In this document: in pieces, positions 17,123 through 25,904 of the stretch
Layout: every line of letters starts with the position of its first letter
Position numbering within the stretch: position 1 is the stretch's first letter
Source of the DNA: Promineifilum sp019695075
Lineage (GTDB): Bacteria > Chloroflexota > Anaerolineae > Promineifilales > Promineifilaceae
Direction: 5' to 3'
DNA length: 64,000 nt
Assembly: GCA_026129185.1 (NCBI GenBank)
Contig: JAHCIO010000001.1
Span: 1-64,000 of the forward strand
Made by a program: the position numbers and the translations under genes
The notes under the pieces: model-generated
Seen by the model: only the letters and a program-made list of their open reading frames with translations
What the model was told of the DNA's origin: nothing
The model's database searches: none

Positions 17123-17530
17123 CTAACTGTAGGCGTTGGCCGGGCGAGCGGTCAGCAGGTAGTAGAACTGGCCGAGGACGAACAGCACCTGCACGCCGAC
17201 GGCGGCCGGCAGGAGCCACGGCGACGGCAGAGTGATGCCGGCGATGAAGATCTCATAGAGGATGGTCAGACCGGCCAGCAGGTGGGTGATGATGCTGATG
17301 ATGAGCGCTTCGCGGGCGCGCGACGGCCGGCGCGACGCCACCCAGATGGTCAGCGACAGCCCGATGAGCGCCGAGCCGAGCACCAGCGCATAGACGCGCG
17401 TTTCCGGCGTCGGCGGCGGCCAGCCCAGGGCGGTCAGGATGCCGGTCAGATTAAGCTGTAGCAACAGGCCGGCCAGGATGTTGAAAATCCCATCGGCGCG
17501 CATGACCCAACGGACGGTGTTCTCACTCAT
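17123..17530 (-). CDS. Small four-helix membrane protein
   Basis: A 135-residue protein with four hydrophobic helices (IFNILAGLLLQL, VYALVLGSALIGL, IISIITHLLAGLTIL, WLLPAAVGVQVLFVLG). The ATG at 17530 follows a strong GGAGG site; a longer in-frame start at 17581 lacks one. No family is recognised with certainty. It is convergent with the STAND-like gene, whose stop is 11 bp away. Confidence 0.65.
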   Translation of the reverse strand: MSENTVRWVMRADGIFNILAGLLLQLNLTGILTALGWPPPTPETRVYALVLGSALIGLSLTIWVASRRPSRAREALIISIITHLLAGLTILYEIFIAGITLPSPWLLPAAVGVQVLFVLGQFYYLLTARPANAYS

Positions 17531-17640
17531 GAGGGACCTCCTGCAAAAATGATTGTGATGTCTCCAACTGAGTGAGAGCATACGCCCGGCCGGCGCTCAA
17601 TTGACAGGTCAAAAGGTGTTCACACAGTGGTCACTGGCCG

Positions 17641-17680
17641 GTAGACAGACCTCAGAGGTCTTCTGAGACCTCTGAGGTCT
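17641..17680. repeat. GTAG-headed palindrome, AGACCTC family
   Basis: GTAG at 17641 is followed by perfect 15-bp arms AGACCTCAGAGGTCT (17647-17661) and AGACCTCTGAGGTCT (17666-17680) around loop TCTG. The same arms recur at 25521-25554. The layout matches the element at 4711-4750. Confidence 0.85.
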
Positions 17681-17696
17681 AGCCGGCCACTGGCCA

Positions 17697-18308
17697 CTAC
17701 TCTTTGTAGCCAAAGAGCCGCAACCACTCCGCCAGATCGTCGTCGTCCTTGTCCTTCTTTGGCTTGGGCGGGGGCGCGGGGGTGGGCGGCGTGGGTTTGC
17801 GGGCCGGGCGGACGGGCTTCGTCTCCGGCTCCGGGCCGAAGAGTTCCAGCCACTCGTTGACCTCGTTGGGGCTGAGGCGGGGGTTGGCGTGGGCGTCGGC
17901 CGCTGGCGGCGCGGCCGTGGGGAAGGTGCGCTCGTTGACCATCGCCACGGCGAACTGCTCCGACCGCTGCGTGGCCACGCGCCGCCGCTGGGCCGCGCGC
18001 AGGATGACGCCGTCGCTGCTGACGACGGTGTATTGGGCCGGGTCGTCGATGCCCTCGATGCGCCGGATGAGCAGGGCGTCGGCCGAGCGGTTGTCGGGCG
18101 CAAACAGGGCGCGGACGCCGCCGCCGGACAGGTGCTTGGCCTCGCCGCCCGGCAGCCCCTTGTCGAAGATGACCGTCACCTTGCGGCGCGCATCGGCCGC
18201 GGCCCAGCGCTTCAGGAGTTGCACCAGCTTGGCTTCGTCGTCGGGGTCGGCCAGCGACAGGCCGGGCACGCGGGCGATCAGGTTGTGGCCGTCAATGAGG
18301 TAGTGCAT
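17697..18308 (-). CDS. NYN-domain nuclease-like protein (YacP type)
   Basis: A 203-residue protein. Residues 1-130 are a NYN/PIN-like domain: MHYLIDGHNLIAR opens with the first acidic site, VTVIFDKGL holds the second, and VVSSDGVILRAA the third. YacP-like members are metal-dependent RNases. A Pro/Lys-rich linker leads to two short repeats of the form EWLELFG and EWLRLFGYK, likely protein-binding peptides. It is 15 bp downstream of pcrA on the same strand and probably in one operon. Confidence 0.85.
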   Translation of the reverse strand: MHYLIDGHNLIARVPGLSLADPDDEAKLVQLLKRWAAADARRKVTVIFDKGLPGGEAKHLSGGGVRALFAPDNRSADALLIRRIEGIDDPAQYTVVSSDGVILRAAQRRRVATQRSEQFAVAMVNERTFPTAAPPAADAHANPRLSPNEVNEWLELFGPEPETKPVRPARKPTPPTPAPPPKPKKDKDDDDLAEWLRLFGYKE

Positions 18309-18323
18309 TGCCGCTCCGGCCGC

Positions 18324-20627
18324 TCAGCCGATAATCTCCAGCCCGGCGAAGCCGGCCGCCAGTCGTTTGATGCCGATGCCGGGGAAGGCCACGGTCACTT
18401 CTTCGTCCGCGCCGTTGATCTTGCTCTCGATGACCGTGCCGACGCCGAACTTGGTATGACGCACCTTCTGGCCGGTCTTGAAGCGCGTCGTGGCGGGGCG
18501 CTCGCGGCGCGGCTCCGGGGCGGGGTTGGGCTTGGGTAGGCGGCGGTCGGCGTCCCAGCTGAAGGCGGGGGTGGTCGGCCGTGGCGTGGACGGCGCTGTG
18601 CCGCCCGACGGCTGGCTACCGGCCGGCCGGCGCTCGAGGCCGGTTCGCGGGCGCGTGTCGCTCCACGTGCTGGCCCGGTCGATACTCTGCCGGCGGCGTT
18701 GGCCCGCCCCGCCGCCCTCCAGCAGTTCCTCCGGGATGTCGTTGAGGAAGCGCGATGGCACGGCCACGGAGCTGTCGCCCCAGGTGGAGCGGCGGAAGAC
18801 GTGCGACAGATAGAGCCGGTCCTTGGCCCGCGTCATGCCGACGTAGAACAGGCGGCGCTCCTCAGCCAACTCGTCCTCGCTGTCCATCGAGCGGCTGTGG
18901 GGCAGCAGCCCCTCTTCCAGCCCGGTGAGGAAGACGATGGGGAATTCCAGCCCCTTGGCGGCATGGAGTGTCAGCAGCGTCGTCGCCTGGGCGGCGTTGT
19001 CGAGGTTGTCCGTCTCGGCCACCAGGGCGACCTGTTGCAGGAAGTCGCTCAGGCTGAGCGACTCGTCACTGCCGGCCACGCCGCGCAACTCCATGACATT
19101 CTCCCAGCGATCAACGCCCTCGTCGGTGCCGTCGTCGAGGTGGGCCTGATAGCGTGTGTCGCGCAGGATGGCATCGAGCAGGTCGCCCACGGCGACGTGC
19201 TCGCTGAGGGCGATCCAGTTAGTCAGTTGCCCGCCGAAGGTGTGCAGGGCGTTGTAGGCCCGACCGGTGAAAGGGTGTTGCAGGTCGCCGTCGCCGGCCA
19301 ACCGCACCAGCGCTTCGGCCGGTTGCAGCCCCAGCCCGGCTGCCCAGAGATAGAACTGCTGCTGCGTCGCCTGGCCGATGCCGCGCGTGGGCACGTTGAG
19401 GACGCGGCCGAGGCTGACGGCGTCGCGTGGGTTGTGGACGACGCGCAAGTAGGCGATGACGTCCTTGACCTCGCGCCGTTGATAGAACTGCGTCGCCCCG
19501 ACCAGGCGATAGGGCATGCCCGCGCCGATGAACGCTTCTTCCAGCGCGCGGGATTGGGCGTTGGTGCGATACATGACGGCGCAGGCGTTGCCGCTGTAGC
19601 CTTGTAGCATCATGTCCTGGATGGTATCGATGACGGCGTTGGCCTCGTCGCTCTCGTTGTAGGCCTCGCGGACGATGAGCTTGGCCCCGCCCTTACGCTC
19701 GGTGAAGAGCTTCTTGGGCATGTGGTCGGCGTTGCGGCGAATGACGCCCATAGCCGCGTCGAGGATGACCTGCGTCGAGCGGTAGTTCTGCTCCAGCAGG
19801 ATCGTCCGTGCCGTGGGATAGTCGCGGTAGAAGTTCTGGACGTTGCGGTAGTCCGCGCCGCGCCACTTATAGATCGACTGGTCGGAGTCGCCCACGGCGA
19901 AGATGCTGTTGTCGTCGCCGGCCAGTTGGCGCAGCAGGCGGTATTGCGTCGCGTTGGTGTCCTGGAACTCGTCGACGAGGATGTGGTGGTAGCGATGCTG
20001 GTACTTCTGGAGCACGTCCGGCCGCTCGTCGAACAGCAGCACGGTCTGCATCAGCAGATCGTCGAAGTCCATGGCGTTATTGGTCTGCAAGGCCAACTGG
20101 TAGTATTCGTAGACGCGCCGGGTGATCTCGCCGATGTAGTTAGTGGCCTGGTAAGTGGCCGGCGTGATGAGGTCGTTCTTGGCCGTGCTGATGCCGTTGA
20201 GCATCTTGGCCGGCGGGAACTTCTTGTCGTCCAGCCGTAGCTCGGCCAGGGCGGTCTTGACGACCTGAAGCTGGTCGGCGGTGTCGAAGATGACGAAATC
20301 GCGTTGGTAGTGGGTCAGGTTGTCCACTTCGCGGCGCAGCAGGCGGGCGCAGATGGCGTGGAACGTGCCCATGTGGAGGCCCTGCGGCCGGCCGTCCAGC
20401 AGTTGCTCAATGCGGTGCTCCATCTCGCGGGCGGCCTTGTTGGTGAAGGTCACGGCCATGATGTGCCACGGCGAGACGCCCATTTCCCGGATGAGGTAGG
20501 CGATGCGGTGGGTCAGAACGCGGGTCTTGCCGCTGCCGGGGCCGGCGACCACCAGTAGCGGGCCGGGCGTCGCGCTGACGGCGTCGCGCTGGGCGGGGTT
20601 GAGACTGTGCAGCAAATCCATGCCCAT
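18324..20627 (-). CDS. pcrA: ATP-dependent DNA helicase UvrD/PcrA
   Basis: A 767-residue superfamily 1A helicase that unwinds DNA 3' to 5' in repair and replication conflicts. Walker A GPGSGKT is at about 29-35, the Q motif LNPAQRDAV just before it, the DEFQDTN motif in the middle, and LEEGLLPHSRS and MTRAKDRLYLSH are the late helicase motifs. The C-terminal tail has a Pro/Arg-rich linker and a tudor-like RNA-polymerase-binding module (GQKVRHTKFGVGTV). An alternative ATG is two codons downstream. Confidence 0.95.
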   Translation of the reverse strand: MGMDLLHSLNPAQRDAVSATPGPLLVVAGPGSGKTRVLTHRIAYLIREMGVSPWHIMAVTFTNKAAREMEHRIEQLLDGRPQGLHMGTFHAICARLLRREVDNLTHYQRDFVIFDTADQLQVVKTALAELRLDDKKFPPAKMLNGISTAKNDLITPATYQATNYIGEITRRVYEYYQLALQTNNAMDFDDLLMQTVLLFDERPDVLQKYQHRYHHILVDEFQDTNATQYRLLRQLAGDDNSIFAVGDSDQSIYKWRGADYRNVQNFYRDYPTARTILLEQNYRSTQVILDAAMGVIRRNADHMPKKLFTERKGGAKLIVREAYNESDEANAVIDTIQDMMLQGYSGNACAVMYRTNAQSRALEEAFIGAGMPYRLVGATQFYQRREVKDVIAYLRVVHNPRDAVSLGRVLNVPTRGIGQATQQQFYLWAAGLGLQPAEALVRLAGDGDLQHPFTGRAYNALHTFGGQLTNWIALSEHVAVGDLLDAILRDTRYQAHLDDGTDEGVDRWENVMELRGVAGSDESLSLSDFLQQVALVAETDNLDNAAQATTLLTLHAAKGLEFPIVFLTGLEEGLLPHSRSMDSEDELAEERRLFYVGMTRAKDRLYLSHVFRRSTWGDSSVAVPSRFLNDIPEELLEGGGAGQRRRQSIDRASTWSDTRPRTGLERRPAGSQPSGGTAPSTPRPTTPAFSWDADRRLPKPNPAPEPRRERPATTRFKTGQKVRHTKFGVGTVIESKINGADEEVTVAFPGIGIKRLAAGFAGLEIIG

Positions 20628-20651
20628 ATTTTAGTCCTTCCGGTCAACTCT

Positions 20652-20681
20652 TCCCAATTCCCACCAGGCATGGTTTATACT
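20652..20681 (+). promoter_or_regulatory. Possible promoter of the CorC-type gene
   Basis: TTCCCA at 20652-20657 and TATACT at 20676-20681, 18 bp apart. The -35 match is weak. Confidence 0.3.
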
Positions 20682-20723
20682 TGTGGGTATGAGAATTCGT
20701 CGCCATTCAACCGTTGGGAGCGC

Positions 20724-22016
20724 ATGACCGCACAAATCCTCTTCGAGATCGCCCTTCTCCTCTTCCTGTTCCTACTCAACGGCGTCTTCGCCATGGCCGA
20801 GCTGTCCATCGTTTCCTCGCGGCGCGAGCGGCTGCAATTGCTGGCCGAAACCAATCCCGGCGCGCGCGTGGCCATGGAATTGGCCGCCGAGCCGTCGAAC
20901 CTGCTCTCGACAGTGCAGGTGGGCATCACCCTGATCGGCATCCTGGCCGGCGCGTTCGGCGGGGCGACGCTGACGGCCGAGCTGACCAATCTCCTCGACG
21001 GTCTGCCGGTCGTCGGCCCCTATGCGGGAGCCATCGCCCTGGTGGTCGTCGTCGCGGCGATCACCTTCGGCAGCGTCGTCCTGGGCGAGCTGGCCCCCAA
21101 GCAGCTGGCTTTGCGCAACCCCGAACGGCTGGCGGCCACGCTGGCGCGGCCGATGAACGCGCTCTTGCGCTTCACGCGGCCGATCGTGCGCCTGCTGAAT
21201 GGCTCGACGGCGCTGCTGTTGCGCGTGGTGGGCGTGCGCGATGGCGGCGGCGAGCAGCAGGTCACGCAGCAGGAAATCCAGATGATGATCGACCAGGGGG
21301 CCGCCGCCGGCCTGTTCGAGGCCGCCGAGCGCGACATGCTGACCAGCATCTTCAGCTTCGGCGACCGGCAACTGCGCTCGCTGATGACGCCGCGCACTGA
21401 GGTCGTCTGGATCGACATCAACGACGACGAGGCAACCATCCGCGACACCGTTCTCCATTCCCACCACTCCCGCTTCCCTTTGTGCGACGGCGCCATCGAC
21501 CGGGTCGTCGGCGTTGTGCTGGCCCGCGACCTGCTGGAGAAAGCGTGGACGGGGCAGCCGCTCGATCTGCGCGCCCTGGCCCGGCCGCCGCTTGTTCTGC
21601 CAGAGACGATGCCGGCCCTGCGCGCGCTGGAGCGCTTCCAGGAGACGGGCATCCAGGCGGCGCTGCTGGTCGATGAGTTCGGCGGCGTCGAAGGGGTGGT
21701 GACGATTATCGACCTGATGGCCGCCATTGTCGGCGACATGCCCACGGTCAGCGAGATCGCCGACCCGCCCATCGTCCGGCGCGAGGATGGCTCCTGGCTC
21801 GTCGATGGCCAGTTGGACACGGATGAGCTGAAGAGCCTGCTGGCGGTGGCGCAGCTGCCCGACGCGGCCACCTATCAGACGCTGGGCGGCTTCCTGGTGA
21901 CGCGGCTCGGCCGCCTGCCGCGCGTGGGCGACATCGTTGATTGGGGCGGTTATCGCTTCGAGATCGTGGATATGGATGGCAATCGGGTGGACAAAGTGCT
22001 TATTCGGCCGGCCTAG
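20724..22016 (+). CDS. CorC/HlyC-type CNNM transporter-associated protein
   Basis: A 430-residue protein. Residues 1-190 are the CNNM/DUF21 membrane domain (LFLLNGVFAMAELSIVSSRR, FGSVVLGELAPKQLAL), followed by paired CBS domains (about 210-330) and a C-terminal CorC_HlyC domain (GGFLVTRLGRLPRVGD). Family members are implicated in Mg/Co efflux. The ATG at 20724 follows GGGAG. A TATACT box lies at 20676-20681. The gene is divergent from pcrA. Confidence 0.9.
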   Translation: MTAQILFEIALLLFLFLLNGVFAMAELSIVSSRRERLQLLAETNPGARVAMELAAEPSNLLSTVQVGITLIGILAGAFGGATLTAELTNLLDGLPVVGPYAGAIALVVVVAAITFGSVVLGELAPKQLALRNPERLAATLARPMNALLRFTRPIVRLLNGSTALLLRVVGVRDGGGEQQVTQQEIQMMIDQGAAAGLFEAAERDMLTSIFSFGDRQLRSLMTPRTEVVWIDINDDEATIRDTVLHSHHSRFPLCDGAIDRVVGVVLARDLLEKAWTGQPLDLRALARPPLVLPETMPALRALERFQETGIQAALLVDEFGGVEGVVTIIDLMAAIVGDMPTVSEIADPPIVRREDGSWLVDGQLDTDELKSLLAVAQLPDAATYQTLGGFLVTRLGRLPRVGDIVDWGGYRFEIVDMDGNRVDKVLIRPA

Positions 22017-22042
22017 ACGGGCCGGCAATTGGCCGGCGGCGT

Positions 22043-22071
22043 TTGACAGGCCCGGCCGACTTTGCTAGAAT
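22043..22071 (+). promoter_or_regulatory. Promoter of tRNA-Glu
   Basis: A perfect TTGACA (22043-22048) and TAGAAT (22066-22071) are spaced by 17 bp, ending 11 bp before the tRNA. Confidence 0.8.
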
Positions 22072-22082
22072 CCCCTGCGTTG

Positions 22083-22155
22083 GCCCCATTCGTCTAGCGG
22101 CCCAGGACGTGGCCCTCTCAAGGCCAAAACAGCGGTTCGAGTCCGCTATGGGGCA
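22083..22155 (+). tRNA. tRNA-Glu (anticodon CTC)
   Basis: A 73-nt cloverleaf: acceptor GCCCCAT pairs with ATGGGGC, the anticodon loop reads TCTCAA with anticodon CTC inside the GGCC/GGCC stem, and the T-loop is GGTTCGAGTCC. The discriminator is A; CCA is not encoded. It has its own promoter and terminator. Confidence 0.95.
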
Positions 22156-22164
22156 TCAGCAAGA

Positions 22165-22197
22165 CCGCACGCGACCCATATGGCGCGTGCGGTTTTT
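22165..22197 (+). terminator. Intrinsic terminator of tRNA-Glu
   Basis: A 9-bp stem CCGCACGCG / CGCGTGCGG with a 10-nt loop is followed by TTTTT. Confidence 0.85.
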
Positions 22198-22210
22198 GTT
22201 TGCCGGATTT

Positions 22211-22320
22211 AGTGCCTGGCACTTTCCTGAGTGCCTGGCACTTTCTGACGCGGGCGAAGAAGGTGCGACGCACTGAAGAAAGGGCGACGCACCGGCAGAT
22301 AAGGGCGACGCAGCCGCAGG
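22211..22320. repeat. Short repeats: AGTGCCTGGCACT pair and GGGCGACGCA triplet
   Basis: AGTGCCTGGCACTTTC occurs twice (22211-22226, 22230-22245), each a small palindrome. Then GCGACGCA recurs three times (22264-22320) as TGCGACGCACTG, GGGCGACGCACC and GGGCGACGCAGC, about 20 bp apart. No gene is visible here. Confidence 0.6.
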
Positions 22321-22324
22321 TTCT

Positions 22325-22332
22325 GCTAGAAT
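22325..22332 (+). promoter_or_regulatory. Extended -10 promoter of the UbiB-like gene
   Basis: TGCTAGAAT carries a TGn extension and a TAGAAT box; no -35 is visible. Transcription would start about 40 nt before the ATG at 22382. Confidence 0.4.
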
Positions 22333-22381
22333 AGAAGCCGTGGGTGGTACGAGCCGGTGCCCGACTCGCACGTGGATTGAG

Positions 22382-24031
22382 ATGAACGACGAGAGCCAAA
22401 TCGATCAGCTTCGCTACCGGCGCATCCTGCGATTCTTCGCCGGGGTCATCGCCGGCATCGTCTGGTGGGACCTGACGCTGAGCCGCGTGCCCGTGGCCCG
22501 GCAGCGGGCGCTGGCCGGCCGGCCGCAACGCCTGCGCGCCATCGCCCGCGACTTCCGCGGCCTGGCCATCGAAATGGGCGGGGTGATGATCAAGCTGGGG
22601 CAGTTCCTCAGCTCGCGCGTCGACGTGCTGCCCGTGGAGGTGACGCAGGAGCTACAGGGCTTGCAGGACGAAGTGCCGCCGGCCAACAACGCCCAGGTCT
22701 TCGCCCTGCTGCGCGAGCAATTGGGCGACCTGGAGCAGCGCTTCGCGCGCATCGAGCCGCAACCGCTGGCCGCGGCCTCGCTGGGTCAGGTCTACCGGGC
22801 GCGGCTGCGGACGGCCGAGGGTGTTGCCCCGCAGCAGGTGGTCATCAAGGTGCAGCGGCCGGGCATTGAGCACCTGGTGCGCACCGACCTGGCCGCGCTG
22901 CGCGTCGTCGCCCGCTGGGTCATGCGCTACAAGCCCATCCGCAAGCGCGCCAACGTGCCCGCCCTGCTGGAAGAGTTCGCCCACACACTGTGGCAGGAAC
23001 TCGACTACGTGGCCGAGGCCGACAACGCCGAGCACTTCGCCGACATCCACGCCGATAACGCTCGCATCTACATCCCGCGCGTCTACCGTCAGCATTCCAC
23101 CGCCCGCGTCGTCGTGCTGGAGGATGTCGAGGCGCTGAAGATCGCCGACACGGCCGCCCTGGCCGCGGCCGGCATCGACTCCAAGGCCGTGGCCGACCTG
23201 CTGCTGGAAGCGTACTTCAAGCAGATTTTCGTGGCCGAGTTCTTCCACGCCGATCCCCACCCCGGCAATCTGTTTGTCCGGCCGGGCGCGCCCATCGCTG
23301 ACGGCGCCGGCGGCCTGGCGCGCCCGTTCCAGCTTATCTTCGTGGACTTCGGCATGGCCGTGCGGCTGCCCAAGGCGATGGGCGAAAACCTGCGCAAGGT
23401 GCTCGTTGGCGTAACGCAGCGCGACTCGCGCCAACTGGTAGAGGCCTACCGCGACCTGGGCTTCTTCCTGCCCGAGGCCGACGTTGAGCGCATCATCGAG
23501 GCCAACGAGACGATCCTCGACCACATCTACGGCCGCAACCTGCTCGACCTGACCCAGCCCGACCCGGCCGAGATCGAAGCCATCGGCCGCGAGTTCCGCG
23601 ACCTGCTGTTCGACTTCCCCTTCCAGTTACCGCAGGACTTCATCTACCTCGGCCGCGCCCTGGGCATGATCTCCGGCCTGGTCTCACGGCTCGATCCGCA
23701 CATCAACCCGTGGCGGCAGATCGAGCGCTATGGCCAGCAGCTATTGCGCAGCCAGAGCTTCCAGCAGTTCCGCGATATCCGCCTGGGCGGTCTGGTGGAG
23801 TTGTTGCGCCCCTACCTGGAGACGCCCGCCCGCGTGCAGCGGCTCCTGGAAGAGGCGGAGAAGGGGCGCTTGCGCGTGCAGCTGAAGAGCGACCGCGACG
23901 CCGTGCGCCAGCAGGAGCGGCTGGAGAAGCGCATCGGCCAGCTGGCCTGGAGCGTCATCGGCGCGGCGGGTATCCTGTCGGCGACGCTGGTCTACCTGGA
24001 GCGCCGCCGCGAAGAGCGGTCGCGGGATTGA
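22382..24031 (+). CDS. ABC1/UbiB-family atypical kinase
   Basis: A 549-residue protein. The kinase-like domain carries the family's KXGQ motif (MIKLGQFLSSR), the Ala-rich nucleotide loop (LAAASLGQVYRARL), VVIKVQRPGI with the ATP-site lysine, and HADPHPGNL plus FVDFGMAVRL as catalytic loop and DFG equivalents. A C-terminal hydrophobic helix precedes ERRREERSRD. UbiB-like proteins act in isoprenoid lipid (quinone) synthesis or trafficking at the membrane. ATG 22382 is chosen; a GTG at 22340 is also in frame. Confidence 0.9.
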   Translation: MNDESQIDQLRYRRILRFFAGVIAGIVWWDLTLSRVPVARQRALAGRPQRLRAIARDFRGLAIEMGGVMIKLGQFLSSRVDVLPVEVTQELQGLQDEVPPANNAQVFALLREQLGDLEQRFARIEPQPLAAASLGQVYRARLRTAEGVAPQQVVIKVQRPGIEHLVRTDLAALRVVARWVMRYKPIRKRANVPALLEEFAHTLWQELDYVAEADNAEHFADIHADNARIYIPRVYRQHSTARVVVLEDVEALKIADTAALAAAGIDSKAVADLLLEAYFKQIFVAEFFHADPHPGNLFVRPGAPIADGAGGLARPFQLIFVDFGMAVRLPKAMGENLRKVLVGVTQRDSRQLVEAYRDLGFFLPEADVERIIEANETILDHIYGRNLLDLTQPDPAEIEAIGREFRDLLFDFPFQLPQDFIYLGRALGMISGLVSRLDPHINPWRQIERYGQQLLRSQSFQQFRDIRLGGLVELLRPYLETPARVQRLLEEAEKGRLRVQLKSDRDAVRQQERLEKRIGQLAWSVIGAAGILSATLVYLERRREERSRD

Positions 24032-24046
24032 CAGGCCGTCGCCGAC

Positions 24047-24082
24047 AAAAATCGGGGTTCTACAGTATAGAACCCCGGTTTT
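24047..24082. terminator. Bidirectional intrinsic terminator
   Basis: The 10-bp stem CGGGGTTCTA / TAGAACCCCG is flanked by AAAA on the left and TTTT on the right, so it can end transcripts from both convergent genes. Confidence 0.85.
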
Positions 24083-24106
24083 CACCGACGCCGGCCCGAC
24101 GCGCGG

Positions 24107-24487
24107 CTACTCGGCGACTTCGTCTGGGTTCTCGGCCGGCGCGGCGGCGGCCTCTTTCCTGACCTGCTCGGCCACCAGCAGGGCCTCATACTCCTCGCGG
24201 GTGATGTAGCGTCCGCCGGTGATCTCGTGGGAGGTCATCTCGAAGTGGGTGTTCAGGATGACCACGGTCGGCATGGGCCGGAAGCAGCGGTTGTCGACAA
24301 TGGTCTTGTGCCAGACGTAGTGCGTGCCCTCGTTGAGCAGGTCGTGCTGCTTGTCGGCCCGCAACCGCACCGGCGCGGCGCAGCGGTCGCATTGCACGTA
24401 GAAATAGACCCCTTGCGGATCGCTGTTGTCGGTCGGTTTGGCCGGTGGCGCGTCGGCGCCACCGAGTAGTTTCTTCAGGAACCCCAT
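24107..24487 (-). CDS. Uncharacterised protein with a CxxC pair
   Basis: A 126-residue protein beginning MGFLKKLLGGADA after a strong GGAGGGAGAG site. The middle holds VQCDRCAAPVRLRADKQHDL and a later RCFRP, possibly zinc ligands. The rest (EMTSHEITGGRYITREEYEA) is beta/alpha and ends in an Ala/Glu-rich tail. No family is recognised. It may share a transcript with the CHAD gene on its 5' side (52 bp gap). Confidence 0.7.
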   Translation of the reverse strand: MGFLKKLLGGADAPPAKPTDNSDPQGVYFYVQCDRCAAPVRLRADKQHDLLNEGTHYVWHKTIVDNRCFRPMPTVVILNTHFEMTSHEITGGRYITREEYEALLVAEQVRKEAAAAPAENPDEVAE

Positions 24488-24539
24488 CTCTCCCTCCCAT
24501 TGCGCGGGCAGACGGCCGCCCACGCGATAGATATAAGCC

Positions 24540-25463
24540 CTACAACGAAGCCACTGTCAGGGCCAGCACCTGGCGTACGTCGGGCCGGTCGAACTGGGCG
24601 TAGAGCGGGTAGAACCCGGCCGTCAGCCGAGCCGCCTCGTTGGCCTGCACGGCCCCGTAGGCGTCTACCTCCTCCGGGCAGCAGTCCATCCTGACCAGTT
24701 GCCACAGGGCCACGCTGGCGTCGTTCAGATGGCCCAGATGCTCTTGAATGAGCCGCGTCATCTCAATGATCTGGCTGCCGGCGCCGCCCAGGATGTCCTC
24801 AAAGTAGGTCAGCGTGTAGCGCAACTCCTTGAACTGGATGCGTAACTGGTGGAACTGGGCCGGCGTGGCCGTGGGCAGGACGTCGCCATAGGCGCGCACC
24901 GCCCCCAGCCGCTGGAAGATGAGCGTGGGCAGCACGTGGCGCACTAGCAGGGGCGCGGCTGTGTCGCTCTGTGGCGGCAGCCCTGCGTTTGGGTTCTCGA
25001 CAAAGCGGCGGTAGCGTTGAAGCCGCTTATGCACCTTGGGTCGTTTCAGGTAGCGGCGCAGGCGAGCGTTGGCCTTGGCCTGGCGCGCGTCCAGATGGGC
25101 GGCCAGCGCGGTCAATGGCGGCGTGGCGCTTTCATTGTAAGCCGCCAGATTCTGCCGGAAGACGACCAGGTCGCGACAGGGGGCCAGGCGGCGCATCAGC
25201 CGGCGCAAAGTCAGGCGGTGGGGCGTCAGCACGTCGGGCGCGAAAAAGGGCGCGAAAAGCTTGAACAGCGTGAAGGTGCGGCGGATGGCCTTGCGTGTCT
25301 CATGGACGGCCAACACGTCGGCGCTCGATTGCAGAGCGGGCAGATGGTCGAGCACCGTGGCCAGCTCCTCGGCCATCATCAGGCGCGCGGCGGTGGTAAT
25401 GGGCAGGTCGGGCGTGATGGGCGTGTGGTTTGGGTTTGGGCTTGAGCTTGGGGCGCTGGTCAT
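24540..25463 (-). CDS. CHAD domain protein
   Basis: A 307-residue helical protein with the CHAD hallmark of conserved histidines and basic residues: HETRKAIRRTFTLFKLFAPF near residue 56 and FHQLRIQFKELRYTLTYFED near residue 208. CHAD domains bind polyphosphate. The ATG at 25463 sits 6 nt after a TACAAT box, so the mRNA is probably leaderless; longer in-frame starts run into a repeat. Confidence 0.88.
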   Translation of the reverse strand: MTSAPSSSPNPNHTPITPDLPITTAARLMMAEELATVLDHLPALQSSADVLAVHETRKAIRRTFTLFKLFAPFFAPDVLTPHRLTLRRLMRRLAPCRDLVVFRQNLAAYNESATPPLTALAAHLDARQAKANARLRRYLKRPKVHKRLQRYRRFVENPNAGLPPQSDTAAPLLVRHVLPTLIFQRLGAVRAYGDVLPTATPAQFHQLRIQFKELRYTLTYFEDILGGAGSQIIEMTRLIQEHLGHLNDASVALWQLVRMDCCPEEVDAYGAVQANEAARLTAGFYPLYAQFDRPDVRQVLALTVASL

Positions 25464-25469
25464 GGGACT

Positions 25470-25475
25470 ATTGTA
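25470..25475 (-). promoter_or_regulatory. -10 box of the CHAD gene
   Basis: TACAAT (minus strand) ends 6 nt before the ATG, which places the transcription start at or next to the start codon. Confidence 0.45.
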
Positions 25476-25497
25476 GCAGGAGAGGCTGAGAGGGCCA

Positions 25498-25554
25498 GAC
25501 CTCGGAGGTCTCGGCAGACCAGACCTCAGAGGTCTTCTGAGACCCCTGAGGTCT
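25498..25554. repeat. AGACCTC-family palindromes
   Basis: AGACCTCGGAGGTCT (25498-25512) is followed by arms AGACCTCAGAGGTCT (25521-25535) and AGACCCCTGAGGTCT (25540-25554) with loop TCTG. Same family as 17641-17680. It lies between the CHAD gene and the small Cys-rich gene. Confidence 0.85.
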
Positions 25555-25574
25555 CGAGCTTTCGGGGCGCGCGT

Positions 25575-25603
25575 TTGCCGGGCGGGAAGGGCGGCCGTAT
25601 AAT
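25575..25603 (+). promoter_or_regulatory. Promoter of the small Cys-rich gene
   Basis: TTGCCG (25575-25580) and a perfect TATAAT (25598-25603) are 17 bp apart. Confidence 0.75.
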
Positions 25604-25649
25604 CCGCCTGACCTCGACCCGCAAAGGGCCGAGCCGACAGGAGTGAACT

Positions 25650-25898
25650 GTGGCCATCGCAAACCAACAGACCGATGCCCAACGCCGCGAAGAACAGCGG
25701 GTCGCGCTGGAGAAAATCCGCGCGGGATTGGCGACGCGGGTGCGTATCCTCGTCGCCCCGGACGCCTGCCCGGTGTGCCGCGCCTGTGAGGGCGCGTATG
25801 AGTTCGGGGACGTGCCGGAGTTGCCGCTGGAGGGCTGTTCCCGCCCCGGCGGCTGCAACGCCGTCTACGCGCCGGTTCTGGACCTCTACGGCCCCTAG
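25650..25898 (+). CDS. Small Cys-rich (putative zinc-binding) protein
   Basis: An 82-residue protein from a GTG start after AGGAG. The N-terminal half is a charged helix (QRREEQRVALEKIRAG). The C-terminal half has cysteines in CPVCRAC, GCSRP and GGCNAV, which suggests a zinc knuckle. A consensus promoter supports it as a real gene. Function unknown. It is convergent with the J-domain-like gene, 6 bp away. Confidence 0.7.
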   Translation: MAIANQQTDAQRREEQRVALEKIRAGLATRVRILVAPDACPVCRACEGAYEFGDVPELPLEGCSRPGGCNAVYAPVLDLYGP

Positions 25899-25904
25899 CC
25901 CCCT

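Noticed and set aside
24047..24082. Possible attenuator for the CHAD or Cys-pair gene
   Set aside because: It lies between two convergent stop codons and has A and T tracts on opposite sides, so it is a plain bidirectional terminator.
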